DNA from: Iris pallida
Taxonomy: Eukaryota > Streptophyta > Magnoliopsida > Asparagales > Iridaceae
Length of the DNA: 64,000 nucleotides
NCBI GenBank assembly: GCA_029216955.1
Contig: JANAVB010042363.1
Location: 1-64,000 of the forward strand
Direction of reading: 5' to 3'
The position numbers were made by a program, and so were the translations under genes. Under the pieces are notes generated by a model. That model searched no databases. It was not told the DNA's origin and was given only the letters and a program-made list of their open reading frames with translations. Of this stretch, positions 22,177 through 34,131 are shown in pieces; within the stretch, counting starts at the first letter, position 1, and every line of letters starts with the position of its first letter.

Positions 22177-22356
22177 GCTCTGCATCGATTCAACTCGATA
22201 CATTCTTTGGGACAAGGCAACTCTTCATATCGACTTAGTTCAAAACATTGCTCGGGACAACGTAACTCTTCGCATCGATTTAGTTCGATGCATTGCTCGG
22301 GACAATATAACCCTCGTATCGATTCGCATCGATACATTTCATTCGATCAATGCGAC
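22177..22356. repeat. 45-bp tandem repeat in the solo LTR
   Basis: Four diverged units of about 45 bp, each with CGATT-x-AGTTCGAT, CATTGCTCGGGACAA and AACTCTTCG-like blocks. Confidence 0.6.
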
Positions 22357-22407
22357 TCGCTGAGTCAACATCTCAGCATAATGCGCCATACGGAGCGGGG
22401 TATTACA

Positions 22408-24248
22408 GTTAACGCACGAGTTAGTGCGCAAGTTTAACAAAGCAGGCGGGAGAAAGGGGTGCCTAAAACTTGACCTCCGAAAAGCATATGACATGGTGAA
22501 TAGAGGGTTCGTGTGCCACGTTCTGCGATGCATGGGATTTGACAAGTGGTGGGTGGAAAGAATCAAGAAGTGTATCACGACGCCTACATTCTCCATCCTT
22601 ATCAAAGGGCAGCCGTGTGGCTTCTATGGAAGCAACCGAGGACTCAGACAAGGAGACCCATTGTCACCGTACCTATTCACTATCGTGAAGGAGTACTATA
22701 CTTGCTTGATGGACTTGGCGGTGCACAATAAACAACTCACGCCTATCTATAAAAAGGTATAACCTGTTATATCCCACCTTATATATGTTGATGATTTACT
22801 AGTGTTCCTAGAACCTTCTGAGAAGAGCATGCATTCCCTGAATAAAGTGCTGGAGGACTTCGCTACAGTGTCGGGACTCCAATTAAACAGAGACAAGTCA
22901 AATACATTTTAATAAGGATTGCCCGAGAAGGAGAAGTGGTCACACATTGCACAAATTGAGAGGGGTGAACTGTCGGTGAAATACCTTGGCCTCCCGCTAT
23001 CGATCACATACGTAAAGGATGTAGACTGTCTGGGTCTGACTCAATATATACAAACGAGATTGGAGGGCTGGTATGCACAACTGCTATCTTTTGGTGGAAG
23101 ACTGGAGCTCGTCTGATCGATTATTCTAGCTATCGTTTCATACTGGATGCAGGCGCTTTATATCCCTGACAAAACTATACAGAGAATCGAGAAATTATGT
23201 GCTAACTTTGTATGGAGAGGTGGACTACAGTCGATAAGCTGGAAGGAGTTGAGTCACCCAAAGGAGGAAGGAGGGGTGGGCTTACGTTCTTTACGTACGC
23301 TCCGGGAAGTAGCTCTCCACAAACTGGCTTGGCGATTGCTTGAAGGAAAATCACTATGGGCTCGATGGACATATGCCAGGTACCTAGCGAATTCCAATTT
23401 CTGGGTGCAGAAGATTGATAACAACTTCTCTGTTACTTTCAAAAACATTCTGCGACTCAGAACTCAACTGAAATGGGCGAATAAAGCGGGTGATACATGA
23501 TGGCTGTAGTACCAGTCTCTGGTTAGACCCCTGGCTTAATAACCAAAGTGTCGTGGATCGGATGGGATGGCCAACCTTCGAGTTAACTGGTTCAATGGAA
23601 ACCGTATCAGTACTAATACATGCTGGCGGGTGGCACACATCAGAGTGTCCAGTTGGACGCTGGTATGGAGCGAAAATTACCATAATTCCGATAGATAAGG
23701 AGGCGAATGCGGACTACTGGGCATGGGAGGGAACTCCGGACGGTCGATTCTCGGCAAAGGTGACGTATGAGGCGGTGTGCACACATGGGAGCAAGGCTGA
23801 TTGGGGGGGAATTATCTAGATAAAGAGTGGGGCAGTAAAGATGAAGTTATGCCTTTACAAGGCCATACGAGATAGGCTCCTTACTAGGGAGCGGCTTGCC
23901 CGACTGGGCGTTCCTATTACCAGCACTGTATGCGTGTTATGCGGAGGAGATAGCGAGACAAGAGATCATCTCTTCTTCAAATGTCCAATATCTAGACAGA
24001 TATGGAGGAGTTGCAGACAGAGAACTGATCTACCGGATGGCCACGCCGAGGGGCTAATTGGCACTATAGAAGAGGTAAAGCAAACTAAGAATCTTGGATA
24101 TGAAGTGTTCAACAAATTGAGAATCAGGCTATTGTCGGCAGTCTGGCATATTTGGCGTGAAAGGAATAAAATGATCTTTGAAGGAGTTTCAGTGCCCCTC
24201 ACTGGCATTATCAACAACTTAGAGTGGGATGTCGGTATCATAGGCTGA
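22408..24248 (+). pseudogene. L1-type LINE ORF2, second part
   Basis: RT continues with KLDLRKAYDMVNRGFV, GLRQGDPLSPYLF and the catalytic YVDD (about 22787-22798), then LGLPLS and NFVWRGG. The C-terminal zinc region (zf-RVT) shows CVLCGGDSETRDHLFFKC and IWRSC near 23930-24015. Stops break it at 22760, near 22911, near 23116, near 23498 and near 23817, so it is dead. The 3' end is near 24300 without a clear poly-A tail. Confidence 0.9.
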
Positions 24249-25138
24249 CAATGCAGTTTTCTGAATGTCAAATGAAGTGTGCCATATGTAATTTGTACTC
24301 TTTTTCCCCCTATCAATGAAGTACCCTTTTCTATATATTTTATATGTATTTCTAGTCCAGCACGTGCAGGCTCAGTTAAATCGTGTATCCCCGTACACGA
24401 TTTTTAGCCGGTCGTCATTTTGTTTCAGACTCTTCGTCCGGATCTTGTTGCACTGGCTTTTTCATCATCGTCCCACACGCACGCCCCGCCTACTCCGCGC
24501 ATTCCAGAGCCTCACGGAACAGCCGATATCTTTCGACGCCGGCAACTCAACGCCTCGCTTCGTCCACGACGCCGAAGGCACCCCCGACGTCTTCACGAAT
24601 GAATATATATATATATATATATATATGTATTATCTCCTTCTCGGGAGATTATTTACGGGACTTACAGAAAAACATACGTGGTCTCAGCCTATACAAAAAA
24701 AATCTCCTTAAAAATAAATTGAAAAAGATAATCTATCTTTAAAAACAAATCTAAACATAATATATCTTTAAATACAAATGTATATTTAAAAATTTTAATT
24801 TTAATTTTAATGTTAATGTTAATGTTAATATTAAAAGAATAATATACTTTTAAAAGTAATCTATCTTTTCAAATAATTTATCTTTTAAAAATAATCTATT
24901 TTTAAAAATAATTTATTTGTAAAAATGAATATATTTTTAAAAATAATATATCTTTAAAAATAAATATAAAAATTAATCTATCTTCAAGGTGAGATTTAGG
25001 TTTTTTTTAATTTTTATTTTTAAAAGAGCACATATTTGTTAAAGTCACATAACTGTCCCATAAACAATGTCCCATATGTGAATGTTGCTATATAGACATG
25101 CTCAAAACCACACCACACGGTTTCGAGACAGTCCCTGG
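24249..25138. other. No gene seen; AT-rich low-complexity DNA
   Basis: 24249-24340 is probably LINE 3' UTR. 24350-24600 is C-rich and unrecognised. 24601-24626 is a TA run. 24690-25020 is dominated by AAAAATAATCTATCTTTAA-like degenerate repeats. I see no coding or RNA signal. Confidence 0.6.
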
Positions 25139-25821
25139 TAAGGCTGTGCACAATTAAGTCAAACCAACCAAATCGAACCAAGCCAAACTGAACCGATTGG
25201 TTTTAAATCGAACCGATTGTTCGGTTGGTTTGGTTCGACTTCAATTTTTTTAAAACCGACCAGTTCGGTTCGGTTCACGGTTTAGTTATGCTAAAACCCG
25301 TCTAAATCGAACCGAACCGAACCAAATCCTTGTTAAGTAATTAGGTTTTAAAAAATTGAATTGAAGCTGCTGAATTGAAGTCCAATTTTTTTGAAGTGCA
25401 AGTTGACTAAGGTTTGTATTTACTGTTGAAGTGCAAGTTGAATTGAAGCTGCTGAATTTAATTGAAGTTCAAGTTAAAAAAAATTTGAATTGAAGTGCAA
25501 GTTAAAAAAAATTGAATTGAAGTACAAGTTAAAAAAATTGAATTGAAGTGCAAGTTGATTGAAGCCGCTGAATGTATATACTGTTGCAAAGTGCAAGTTG
25601 ACTGAGGTTTCACAAAAAAGAAGAAGCATACAGTCTATTTTTTTATGTGCTCAAAATCGACCAAGTCGAACCGATCCAAACCGAACCAAGTCGGTCGGTT
25701 TTAAAACCGAACCGACCATTTGATTGGTTTGGTTCGATTTTGCTTATTTTCAAACCGATTAACTTCGATTCGACTTCGGTTGGGACCAAATAGGTCGACC
25801 ACCGACCGATGCACACCCCTA
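25139..25821. mobile_element. Non-autonomous hAT-type element (683 bp)
   Basis: The ends are TAAGGCTGTGCAC and, inverted, TAGGGGTGTGCAT. Flanks GTCCCTGG (25131-25138) and GTCCCTAG (25822-25829) form an 8-bp target duplication with one change, the hAT signature. Both subterminal regions are packed with AACCGAACC and GGTTCGGTT motifs. The middle has a degenerate TTGAATTGAAGTGCAAGTT repeat (25370-25600). There is no coding capacity, so it depended on a transposase from elsewhere. Confidence 0.8.
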
Positions 25822-27160
25822 GTCCCTAGGGTTCGCCAGAAGGTTTTAATAGACAAAGTCCTTAGGCTTAATCAAAAATCTATCCAGAACCATGCCATAG
25901 GGACTCGAACACTTGACCTCCCGTGCCGCTATGCCTCCCCTGTATTACTAGGCAAGAGGGTCATCATTGACATATATAGTAAAACCAGAGCTGAGATTAG
26001 CTTACCCAGCCCAGACAAACCATGAGTTGCCGTGTCCCGGGTAGAGCTGTCAAGTTGGTTGGGCCGGGTTGGCCGGTCTGGCCCAAATTTGGGTGAGTTG
26101 GGCCGGGACTGGACCTGGCCTCTCAGGTCCATGCATTATAGCGGGCTGGAACGGACATGGTCTAAGGGTGAAAATCTGAGCCAAATCCATTACATGGTCC
26201 ATGGTACAGTAGATTTCGAACCGGTCCGAACTCGGGTCAGAATAGACTTAAGTTTCGGGTCGGAACGGACTTTGAAAATTTTGAGCCCAGTCCGACACAT
26301 ATGCTATCTGTAGTTACAAATTGTCTATAGATAAATATGATGAACTTGCCTGGTTATAGTTGCTGTGCTCTACATTTTCGATAAAAGACGAGCTTTGGGT
26401 TTAGTACTATTGTCTACATATAACTTCTATACCATTCCTTGCCTTAGAATTGTTGCACCCCCGGTATGGACAATTGAAAGGAGGAGAAAATACATGGTTG
26501 TTGATACTCAGAACATTCTTCCTCGTTATTGTTGATTTAACAAAGCTTCTATTTTTCAAGTGCTACCTAGTATCTTTCCTTCAAGTGCTACCTAGTATCT
26601 TTCCATAAGGATGAATGTCCATGCGGTAGCTACTGTCCTACAAGATAAAAAGAAAAATGGAAAATAAATTAATTTTACGGAATTATTTTACTAGAAAAAA
26701 AGTTCATAGAAAAAAATTCCACGAAATTAATTTGTGTGTTTGATTGTCGTTATTTTCCAAGAAAGAATTACTTTCCATGGAAATTGATATTTTCCTATGG
26801 GCTAGACCAGGTTTAATTTTTTACCATTTTGGAAGAAAATATAAAAAATAGTAGATTTTTTGAAAATAATTTAATGAAAATATATGCTATCAAACACTAC
26901 AATTGGTGAAAATTTTGTGATGGATATGTTCTATGTTTTACAGGGAAAAAAAAGTTCAATCAAACACAACCTTAGGGAAATAGACCTAACTGGTTTACAA
27001 TGATCCGACTGATAGGAGTAAAGCTTTTCCTGTGATTGCAGTGCAAATTATTTTAAGCTGCGAATAAAATTCAGCTTCCATAAAGAATTAAGATATTGTT
27101 ATTCACTTTCTAGAGTTCATTTTATATTATATATAATAAATTTTATATTTGAGAGTGAAG
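25822..27160. other. No gene seen; possible TE remnants
   Basis: 26040-26300 is rich in GGGCCGG and CCGGTCCGA-type motifs like many plant non-autonomous elements, but I cannot find its ends. A perfect 25-bp tandem duplication (TTCAAGTGCTACCTAGTATC plus TTTCC) lies at 26556-26605. 26735-26972 is flanked by inverted TGTTTGATTG and CAATCAAACA. The rest is AT-rich and featureless. Confidence 0.5.
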
Positions 27161-27675
27161 TAGGGGCGAGCATTATTCGATTTTGTACCGAAAATCGAAA
27201 CGAACAGAATAAGATATTCGATTCAGTTTCAAAATTCGGTTCGATTTCTGTTTTCAAAATAACTAAAAAAATTATTTTGTTTCGGTTTCAGTTTTGAGTT
27301 TATGTTTCGATCGAAAATCAAAAATCGAATAAAAATTATACAATTATGTAAATATCTTCAATTCTTTGCATATTTTGTGATTAAAAATGTGTATATTTTA
27401 AAAAGAAACAATTCTATATATGTGTTTTGAATTCCAACTTTGATAATTTAACAACTAGTCTAACTTTGTGCTTAACTTTGAAATTCAACAAATGTGTATA
27501 AAAATTACAAATTTTAATTTAATTTAACCACAATTTCAACTTTGAGTTCGACCCATTAAACAATATAAATAGTCCAATCGAACAAATCAAATAAACTGAA
27601 TTTATTATTCGCCTCAGTTTCGATTTTGGCTAATTCGATTCGATTGAAACTGGATAAACCGAACGTTCGTCCCTT
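27161..27675. mobile_element. Non-autonomous hAT-type element (515 bp)
   Basis: It starts TAGGGGCGAGC and ends with the diverged inverse GTTCGTCCCTT. Flanks GAGTGAAG (27153-27160) and GAGTGGAG (27676-27683) make an 8-bp target duplication with one change. Subterminal ACCGAAAATCGAAAC and TCGGTTCGATTT motifs recur. No coding capacity. Confidence 0.7.
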
Positions 27676-27926
27676 GAGTGGAGGAAACATTTACTTGATA
27701 TACTAGATCCTCACATGCCGGGCCGGACCTCGGGTCGGAATGGACCTCTTTTATGGACCGAGATATAATGTTCGGTACGTTTCGATATATTGAAGCGGAG
27801 TAGTCCGGGTCCAAAATTATTCGAACCGACCAGACATGGAATACTTTTTCGAACCGAACTTGTGCCGGGCTGGACCACAAGTTTAGTGCCGGGGCACACC
27901 ACGTGGCGGGTCTAGTATGATCTTGA

Positions 27927-28065
27927 AGCCCAACCCATGTACACTAATTTTAGCTCTCAATAAATTGGAAGCTCTCCTCGGCGTCGCTTTCTTCTCCCTT
28001 TCCTCTCTCTCCTCACTCCTTATTCCTTCGTCTTCTCCTTTCTCTCTCTAGATCCAAAACCCTAA
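27927..28065 (+). promoter_or_regulatory. Promoter and 5' UTR motifs of the host gene (site II and telobox)
   Basis: AGCCCA at 27927-27932 is TGGGCT on the other strand, a site II element. A CT-rich leader (27980-28050) contains AAACCCTAA (telobox, 28057-28065) 41 nt before the ATG. Site II plus telobox combinations are known from plant promoters of nuclear genes for mitochondrial respiratory and ribosomal proteins, which fits the exon that follows. No convincing TATA box is seen. Confidence 0.45.
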
Positions 28066-28105
28066 AAAAAAACGCCATTAGGAAAGAGCTCGAAGAAGAA
28101 GAAGG

Positions 28106-28304
28106 ATGCTTCGGGTGGTGGGAAGGAGGCTGGCCTCTCTCTCATGGAGGCCGGCTCCAGCCTCCTCCTCTTCGTTCCTCCTCTCGAACAATCCCCCGAA
28201 GATCCACGGGAGTCGAGGAGGGTCCTCCGACAAGGATTCGAAACCCATCCCTAGATCTCCGTACCGTGCGGCTCTCGAGTCAGGCCTCCTCGGATCCGCC
28301 AGAG
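28106..28304 (+). CDS. First exon, probable mitochondrial Rieske iron-sulfur protein (complex III)
   Basis: The ATG at 28106 starts MLRVVGRRLASLSWRP, an arginine- and serine-rich mitochondrial targeting sequence whose opening strongly resembles plant ubiquinol-cytochrome c reductase Rieske subunits. The frame runs to a donor (AGAG, then GTTAGAG at 28305), and ends S-A-R-G in phase 1, compatible with the RGFSS segment that follows in that family. Only the targeting segment is present; the membrane anchor and 2Fe-2S domain would be in later exons that I do not find up to 64000. The copia element begins 106 bp after the donor. Either the intron is very large or this is a stranded exon. Another mitochondrial protein with a similar presequence is possible. 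Confidence 0.5.
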
Positions 28305-28410
28305 GTTAGAGGGTTTCTTCATCTTGATCTCATTTCTAACGAATCGGAATTCTATTTTGTTCGAGACGGACATTTTGATGTATTATGATGATACTTTTGG
28401 TTGGTCTAGA

Positions 28411-29713
28411 TGTTAGTGTCGGGGCACAATTTTTCGATGGAAAACTGAGAATATGAAACAATTGTAAAAACAATGTTCCAACGCAACACTTCTAGGAAGG
28501 TTGCGCAAGTATAACGAAGATCTAAAAAGATATCGTTATGATATTACGAGAATCTAAAAAGATTTCGTAATCACAACAGCGAATAAGATGACATGCGAAA
28601 GATGGAAGATGGCCTGCTGGGGTGAATGATCACCGTTGCTCAAAGCTTTATTCGCCCTACACGAACAGCTTCCAGGAACCAGCAAGTTTGTCGGAGAACT
28701 TGGAACACTCCTGCTCTTCTGACTCCTCGGATGGACACGAACTCCCGTGCAAAAGCAACGCTGGTGCGGCGCCTTTCCTCTCTCTCGAAGGCTGCTGGAA
28801 TTCGCAAGCAAATTCCGATCAGAACTGTGTTAAAGAACACGTCTGAATTCTCTGTTTACTTGTGCTAAAAAACACTTCGTAAACTTTCTGTGGTGGCTTC
28901 TCTTTTTATTCTGTAATACAGCCTTGAGAGAGAGAGGATGCCTTATATAGGCCCTGCAGCAACTGTTCGGTTGCCACAAAGTTAGGGACGCGGTAAAAAC
29001 CACCCCGAACATGTAGCAACCGTCCAGAACATGCAAGCACACGTTCTGCTGCAAGTTGCACCAACTGCGCACACCCCGCGCTCCTTGCACTCTGCGCGAC
29101 AGAGCGCGCACTGAACTGCGCACACTGCGCACGCAGCGCAACCAGCGCAACCCGAGCAACCCGCGCAACCCAGCACAACCCTGCGCAACCCAGCGCAACC
29201 CAGCGCACCTAAGCGCAACCTGAGCGCAACCTGGGCGCGCACCTGGGCAGCGCAACTGGGCTTGCGCAACTGGGCATGCGCAACTGGGCAGCACAACTGG
29301 GCTTGCGCAACGTGGCAGCGCAAGTGGCTCGCGCAACGAGCGCAACTGAAGCGCACTATGCGCCTAGCGACGATGCTGACGTGCTAAGTGCAAAGTGTGC
29401 CAACAAAACGCCACATTACTCCTCATGAGCCCATGAGCCCGAGTCCGAGTCCGAGTTCGAGTCCGAGTCGCTAAGCCCCTACGGGGCTTAGCTCCCATGG
29501 AAATTAATTTCCCAAGAGCAAAAAGCATGAATGCTTTTATTGTTGATTTAGTCCTTTTCCCATTAGAAAAATAACCCCACATGGTACACCCATGTGCACC
29601 TCCACACCACATGTGCATCTCTAAAATAGGAAAGCTATTATATAGAGATACAACTCCTTTGGTCTAGCCGATGTGGGACTAAAATTCACTTAGAAAAAGA
29701 CCAAACTCCAACA
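28411..29713 (-). repeat. Copia 3' LTR
   Basis: It matches 47468-48745 nearly base for base apart from indels inside the GCGCA-rich block (29041-29380). The polypurine tract ATGTGGGGGAT on the minus strand (29714-29724) adjoins it, as expected for a 3' LTR. TATA box CTATATAAGG is at 28941-28950 on the minus strand. Confidence 0.92.
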
Positions 29714-30455
29714 ATCCCCCACATATCTCTATATATATGGGTATAAGTGTTCCCCACAGTAACTGTCCATCATGCATTAGGAGAGATGTCGCTTACGACT
29801 TGAATCTTCCCGTGTGGGTCAAAAATCAGACTATAATACAAGAATGGACTAAGCCTTGAATTCTGCATCATAGCTGAAATTCTTTCCACTCGCATAATGT
29901 AGTTACGTGTGCTTCTGGCTACACATTAAAGGCCCTGTGCCAGCCTGGTTTCAGTGTATAATTTTGGGCGTCTACAAGTTTACCCTCAAGAGACGGCCTG
30001 ATATCTCTTTGTCTATACACTATAGGTGAGTTCATTATAAAGAGATATGGCATGAAGCGCTTTGCGTTTCCCTTGCGGTGCTACGCCGCCATGACATGGC
30101 TTAAAGCCGAGACCTTACCTCGTACCGGGAACCTCATCGTAGTGTCATACTACTGTAGCATGAGGCAACCGCCCCTTTGTAGTGCCAAACTACCCAGCAT
30201 GAAGCCTTAGACTCCCTTGCGGTGTTACGCCACAACGACATGGCTTGCAAGGCCGAGGCTTTATCCCTAACCGGGTACCTCATCGTGGTGTCGTGCCACT
30301 GTAACATGAGGAACTCCTCCTCTTTGTAGTGCTGACTACACCCCTCTTTATTTTTAACATACAACATTAGGCTAACTGCCTATTTGCGGTGCTACGCCGC
30401 TGTGACTTGGCCTGCAAAGCCGAGGCTTTATCCTATTCCTGGACAGCACCCCACA
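29714..30455 (-). other. Copia internal 3' region with three direct repeats
   Basis: No coding. A unit of about 145-170 bp beginning TTGCGGTGCTACGCCGC starts near 30073, 30216 and 30384. Each holds CATGACATGG/GCCGAGGC, GGAACCTCATCGTAGTGTC and CCTTTGTAGTGC blocks. The third copy is split by the gypsy insertion and ends after 42425. Confidence 0.75.
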
Positions 30456-33222
30456 TGTCACGACCCGCACCCTTATGAGGGGCACGAGCACGTGGGTACA
30501 TCCAGCCTACGCCGCAGTATCGGCGGTAGAACGCTGTATATAACGCCTGTAAATACTACGACTAACAGTAAAAAGGTACCTGTACAGTATATACTCTCCG
30601 AATGGAGGTGACATATCAATACAGTCTCAATCACAGAATAAAACTAAGGTAGATAGCTCAGAAAGAGAACATATGATAGATGAAAGAGTAAATAAGTCCA
30701 GAGTCCAATACAAGTCCAGATATATACAACATCACAGGGTCTCAAAATATAATGTAGAAGCTACAGTCTGATAAAGCTAGCTGGATCGCAGTCCAGTCAA
30801 ACCTAGCTAATCTACACTACTCTGGAAGTACAAAATCTAGTGGCTCTACTATAAGGCCACGATCCAAGGCTACTCCATCTGACTCGAGCCCATAATAGGT
30901 CGAGCAGTCCGACTCGGAATCATCTGTAATATATCATAACGGTATCCTGTCAAAAAAATGAGCAAGTACAAGCACTAACAACAGTTCCATGTGAATTGAC
31001 AAATTCTATAAGAGATAGTATAATGAACTACAAGACAAAGATATATATGAAGACTTGGGAACCGTTCGGAAGCCAAGTTACAACCCTTAAACCAAACAAG
31101 GACCGGGGTTGTAACTCTTCTCCCGAACAGAACTTAGTCTCCAATCAAGATACAATGTAAAGGCATGTAGAGCATGTGAGCAACTATATATCATGCATGG
31201 TGAGAGAGTACTGAAAGTAGAGCAGATCAGGATATATGATAAGATAAGTAAATATAAAATGTGCCTCGAATATTATAGCCTAATGTGATCGGTATGGGTC
31301 AAGAATCAGGCTTCCAGCCGACCGGCTACAAGTACGTGGACTCGGCCCGGCCGGGATGGTAAGCTATGGAGCAAGTAGTAGCACAGGTCAGGCTATACCC
31401 ATCGTGAGGTGAGGGTATAGCTATGATACAAGTAGTAACTCAAGATGGGCATTGATCACACTATCTATAATATTCTCCATCCCCCGAATAGTATACGGAT
31501 CCGGACATAGCACGTCATGACGCGGGATTCCCTAAGAGGGGAGCAAGTCCTCTTCAGGAATCGGCGTCAATACAAGTACGAGAATCAAGACTAAGCAAGT
31601 ACCAGTATCCCATGAAATCCAGGAATGACATCTCATGACAGGAATCCGACAATACTAGTCCGTGAACTATCGTGTCCGAGAATCAAGTAAGACACTACGA
31701 CTGAATCGGATATAGCAAATATCAAGACAATGAAAACTATCAGTGAATGTACTCGCCTGCTGTCCTGAGCTGTAGGGTATATCAATGCTCAGAGTGGAAA
31801 ATCAGAGACCTAAAGATGAGATACTGTATGTTAATTTAGGTTTAAACAAGTTTAAGAATGATTCACAATGAATGATATGCAATCTAGGTCAAACTAGGTC
31901 TCACTAAGTCACACTAAGTCCTGTCAAGTCAAATCTAGGTCAAATCAAGTTATATCAAGTCAATCTAAGTCAGACCAAGTCAACCCTAGGTCATACCAGT
32001 CATCACAGGTCAAAACAAGTCGAAGAAAGTCAAACGGGGTCAAGAGTTGGCCTACAGTTGACTTTTGGTCAACTGGTCAACCCTGGTCAACCCTAGGTCA
32101 ACCCTAGGTCAAACTGGTCAAATGTTGACCAACAGTTGACTTTTGGTCAACTGGTCAACTCTGGTTTGGATTTGGTCAAATTTAGACAAAGTGTTGACTC
32201 ACGGTTGACTTTTGCGTAAAAAGTCAACTCTGGGTCAACCGAGCCAAAATCGGCTCAAATATGACATTTGTAGGGTGTACCCAACATGCCACCCAAGTTT
32301 CAAGTCAATCCGACTACCCGAACTCCGTATCTCGAAATTACCCGATTACCTCTTAACATTTACCCTTAAACCGTTCTAACTTGACGCCAAGTGGCCTTCC
32401 CTTAGGAATTTCACTCCGTGCTTCCTAGGGTAGTAGGGTACTAGCCTATACAACCATTACCTACCAAGTTTTCTAGGGTAAGTGGACATCCAGTCCATCT
32501 TACGGTCCGAATCGCCCGTTTACCCGTTATCTTGAATATTTCAAGATACGGGATGGTGCGGTGCGATACCGACTCCCCAAGCCCACACGCAACCCCGATT
32601 CCAACTCCGAAGCCTACCCACAAAATCTAAATCACATTACCTAAGTCCCCTCCAAGTTTCGACGCGTTCCGAATCACGGAACTCAATTTCACCCCTTAAC
32701 CAAAATCCTAACTTAACCTTTTACCCTCTCATTCACTCATTCAACTCTCACTTTTCACACCCTCTTAGGACCAACTTAGGGGGCTATTCTAGTGGGTTTT
32801 AGAGGGGTATATAGAGCTATATATAGGGGCATATATATGTATATATATATATAGGTATATAGTGGGGGATTTTAGGGGCTAAACGGGGTGGTTTGGGGGT
32901 GCTAATGCAGCTCCTACTGCTGCTACTGTGGCTGTTACTGCTGCTGAAATTGCTGCTGTTAGGGGGCTGTTTAGGGGGGAAAAACAGCCCCCTAGCTGCT
33001 GTGGGTGCTCCCCCTTTCACCTCCACAAATCCTCCATCATTCCCCCTCTATTTCCCTCTCTAAATCACTCTAAAAACCTCTCTAATCTCTTCTAATCCCT
33101 CTCTAATCTTTCTCACATATATATATACATACTCACATACATATCCTTATTCCCTTCTCTCTCTACTCATACAAATACACACACCTATATATGTATGACC
33201 ACACACACATATATATATATCT

Positions 33223-33280
<58 letters not shown>

Positions 33281-33434
33281 TCACACATATATATATATAT
33301 CTATATATATATGGACACTCACACACACACATGGACACACTCTCACCCACACATGGACACACTCTCATGACACAACTATCACTCTCCTCTACACACACAC
33401 AAATACATATATAAATACACACACATAAATACAC

Positions 33435-33489
<55 letters not shown>

Positions 33490-34131
33490 CCACTCTAAAA
33501 AGAATAAAATCATAATTAATCCTTAAACTAGAATTTAAGGAAACATACAAAATCTAGGGTCAACATGTAGAGAATGATCCCCTCTCTAATTTATGTGAAG
33601 GAATAATGCAAAAAGAGGAATTTAAGAGGGTTTAAATAACATACCTAAATGTGGATTTGAAGAGGAAGAAGAAGGAGTTGGAAAGAAAGAATGAAGAGAG
33701 AAGAAGAAACTTAGTGATGAAGTAAAAGAGGTGGAGGGGGACTATATGACCAGCTATGTAAGGGAGGGTAGGGGCACTTGTAATTACAAGTTTGCCCCTC
33801 CCTTGCCTTCTAGGCCAAGTTAAATCAATTTTTGGGTTTTGGGATTATCAAAAATTAAACAAAAATCATAATTAAGCTTAGATACTTATATGGGATTAGT
33901 CCAAACTCCTAATCCTAAAAGTTAAGTATGGTGGGCCATGGTTAATTAACATGCTAATTACGGCTCAAGTCGAAATTCCCCGGGGTCCCGAATTAACTCG
34001 GAATGCGATGAAATTCGAACCCGACTCCTATAATAATTAAATAATAATATTCATGAAATAAAATTCCCAAAAATATTATAAAATAAAAAAAATTACCATT
34101 TTACCCCTAACTTGAAAATGTGAGGGTGACA
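30456..34131 (-). repeat. 3' LTR of the nested gypsy (3676 bp)
   Basis: It starts TGTCACGACCC and ends GAGGGTGACA. It contains a dense TTGACC/TTGACT array (31890-32240), a CAGCAG/CTGCTG block (32905-32960) and TA/CA microsatellites (33180-33490). A minus-strand tract TTTTTTTTAAGGTGGATAG (34132-34150), typical of this clade, precedes it in the internal region. Confidence 0.93.
31890..32240. promoter_or_regulatory. W-box array in the gypsy LTR (also 40190-40545)
   Basis: I count 24 TTGACC or TTGACT hexamers, on both strands, in about 340 bp. TTGACY is the W-box bound by plant WRKY factors. Chance would give fewer than one. The cores sit in CTAGGTCAA, GGTCAACTGGTCAA and GTTGACTTTTGG contexts, so local duplication has spread them. 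Confidence 0.6.

Larger units (their letters stand above)
19944..22407. repeat. Solo-LTR-like insertion inside the LINE (2464 bp)
   Basis: It starts TGTCACTCCCCGAC and ends GGGGTATTACA, with TGT/ACA ends, and no retrotransposon protein inside. LINE coding resumes in the expected order on the other side (ENCLV before, HELVRKFNKAGG after). The flanks GGTAG (19939-19943) and GTTAA (22408-22412) would be a five-base duplication with two changes, consistent with an old insertion. It holds a pyrimidine microsatellite and a 45-bp repeat. Gypsy or copia origin cannot be told. Confidence 0.6.

Noticed and set aside
25880..25960. GTTCGAGTCCC on the minus strand resembles a tRNA box B, hinting at a SINE
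   Set aside because: No box A at a suitable distance, no poly-A or T tail and no flanking duplication.
28830..29360. Cysteine- and alanine-rich open frames in the copia LTR
   Set aside because: They come from the GCGCAAC repeat block of the LTR; both LTR copies show them in several frames at once.
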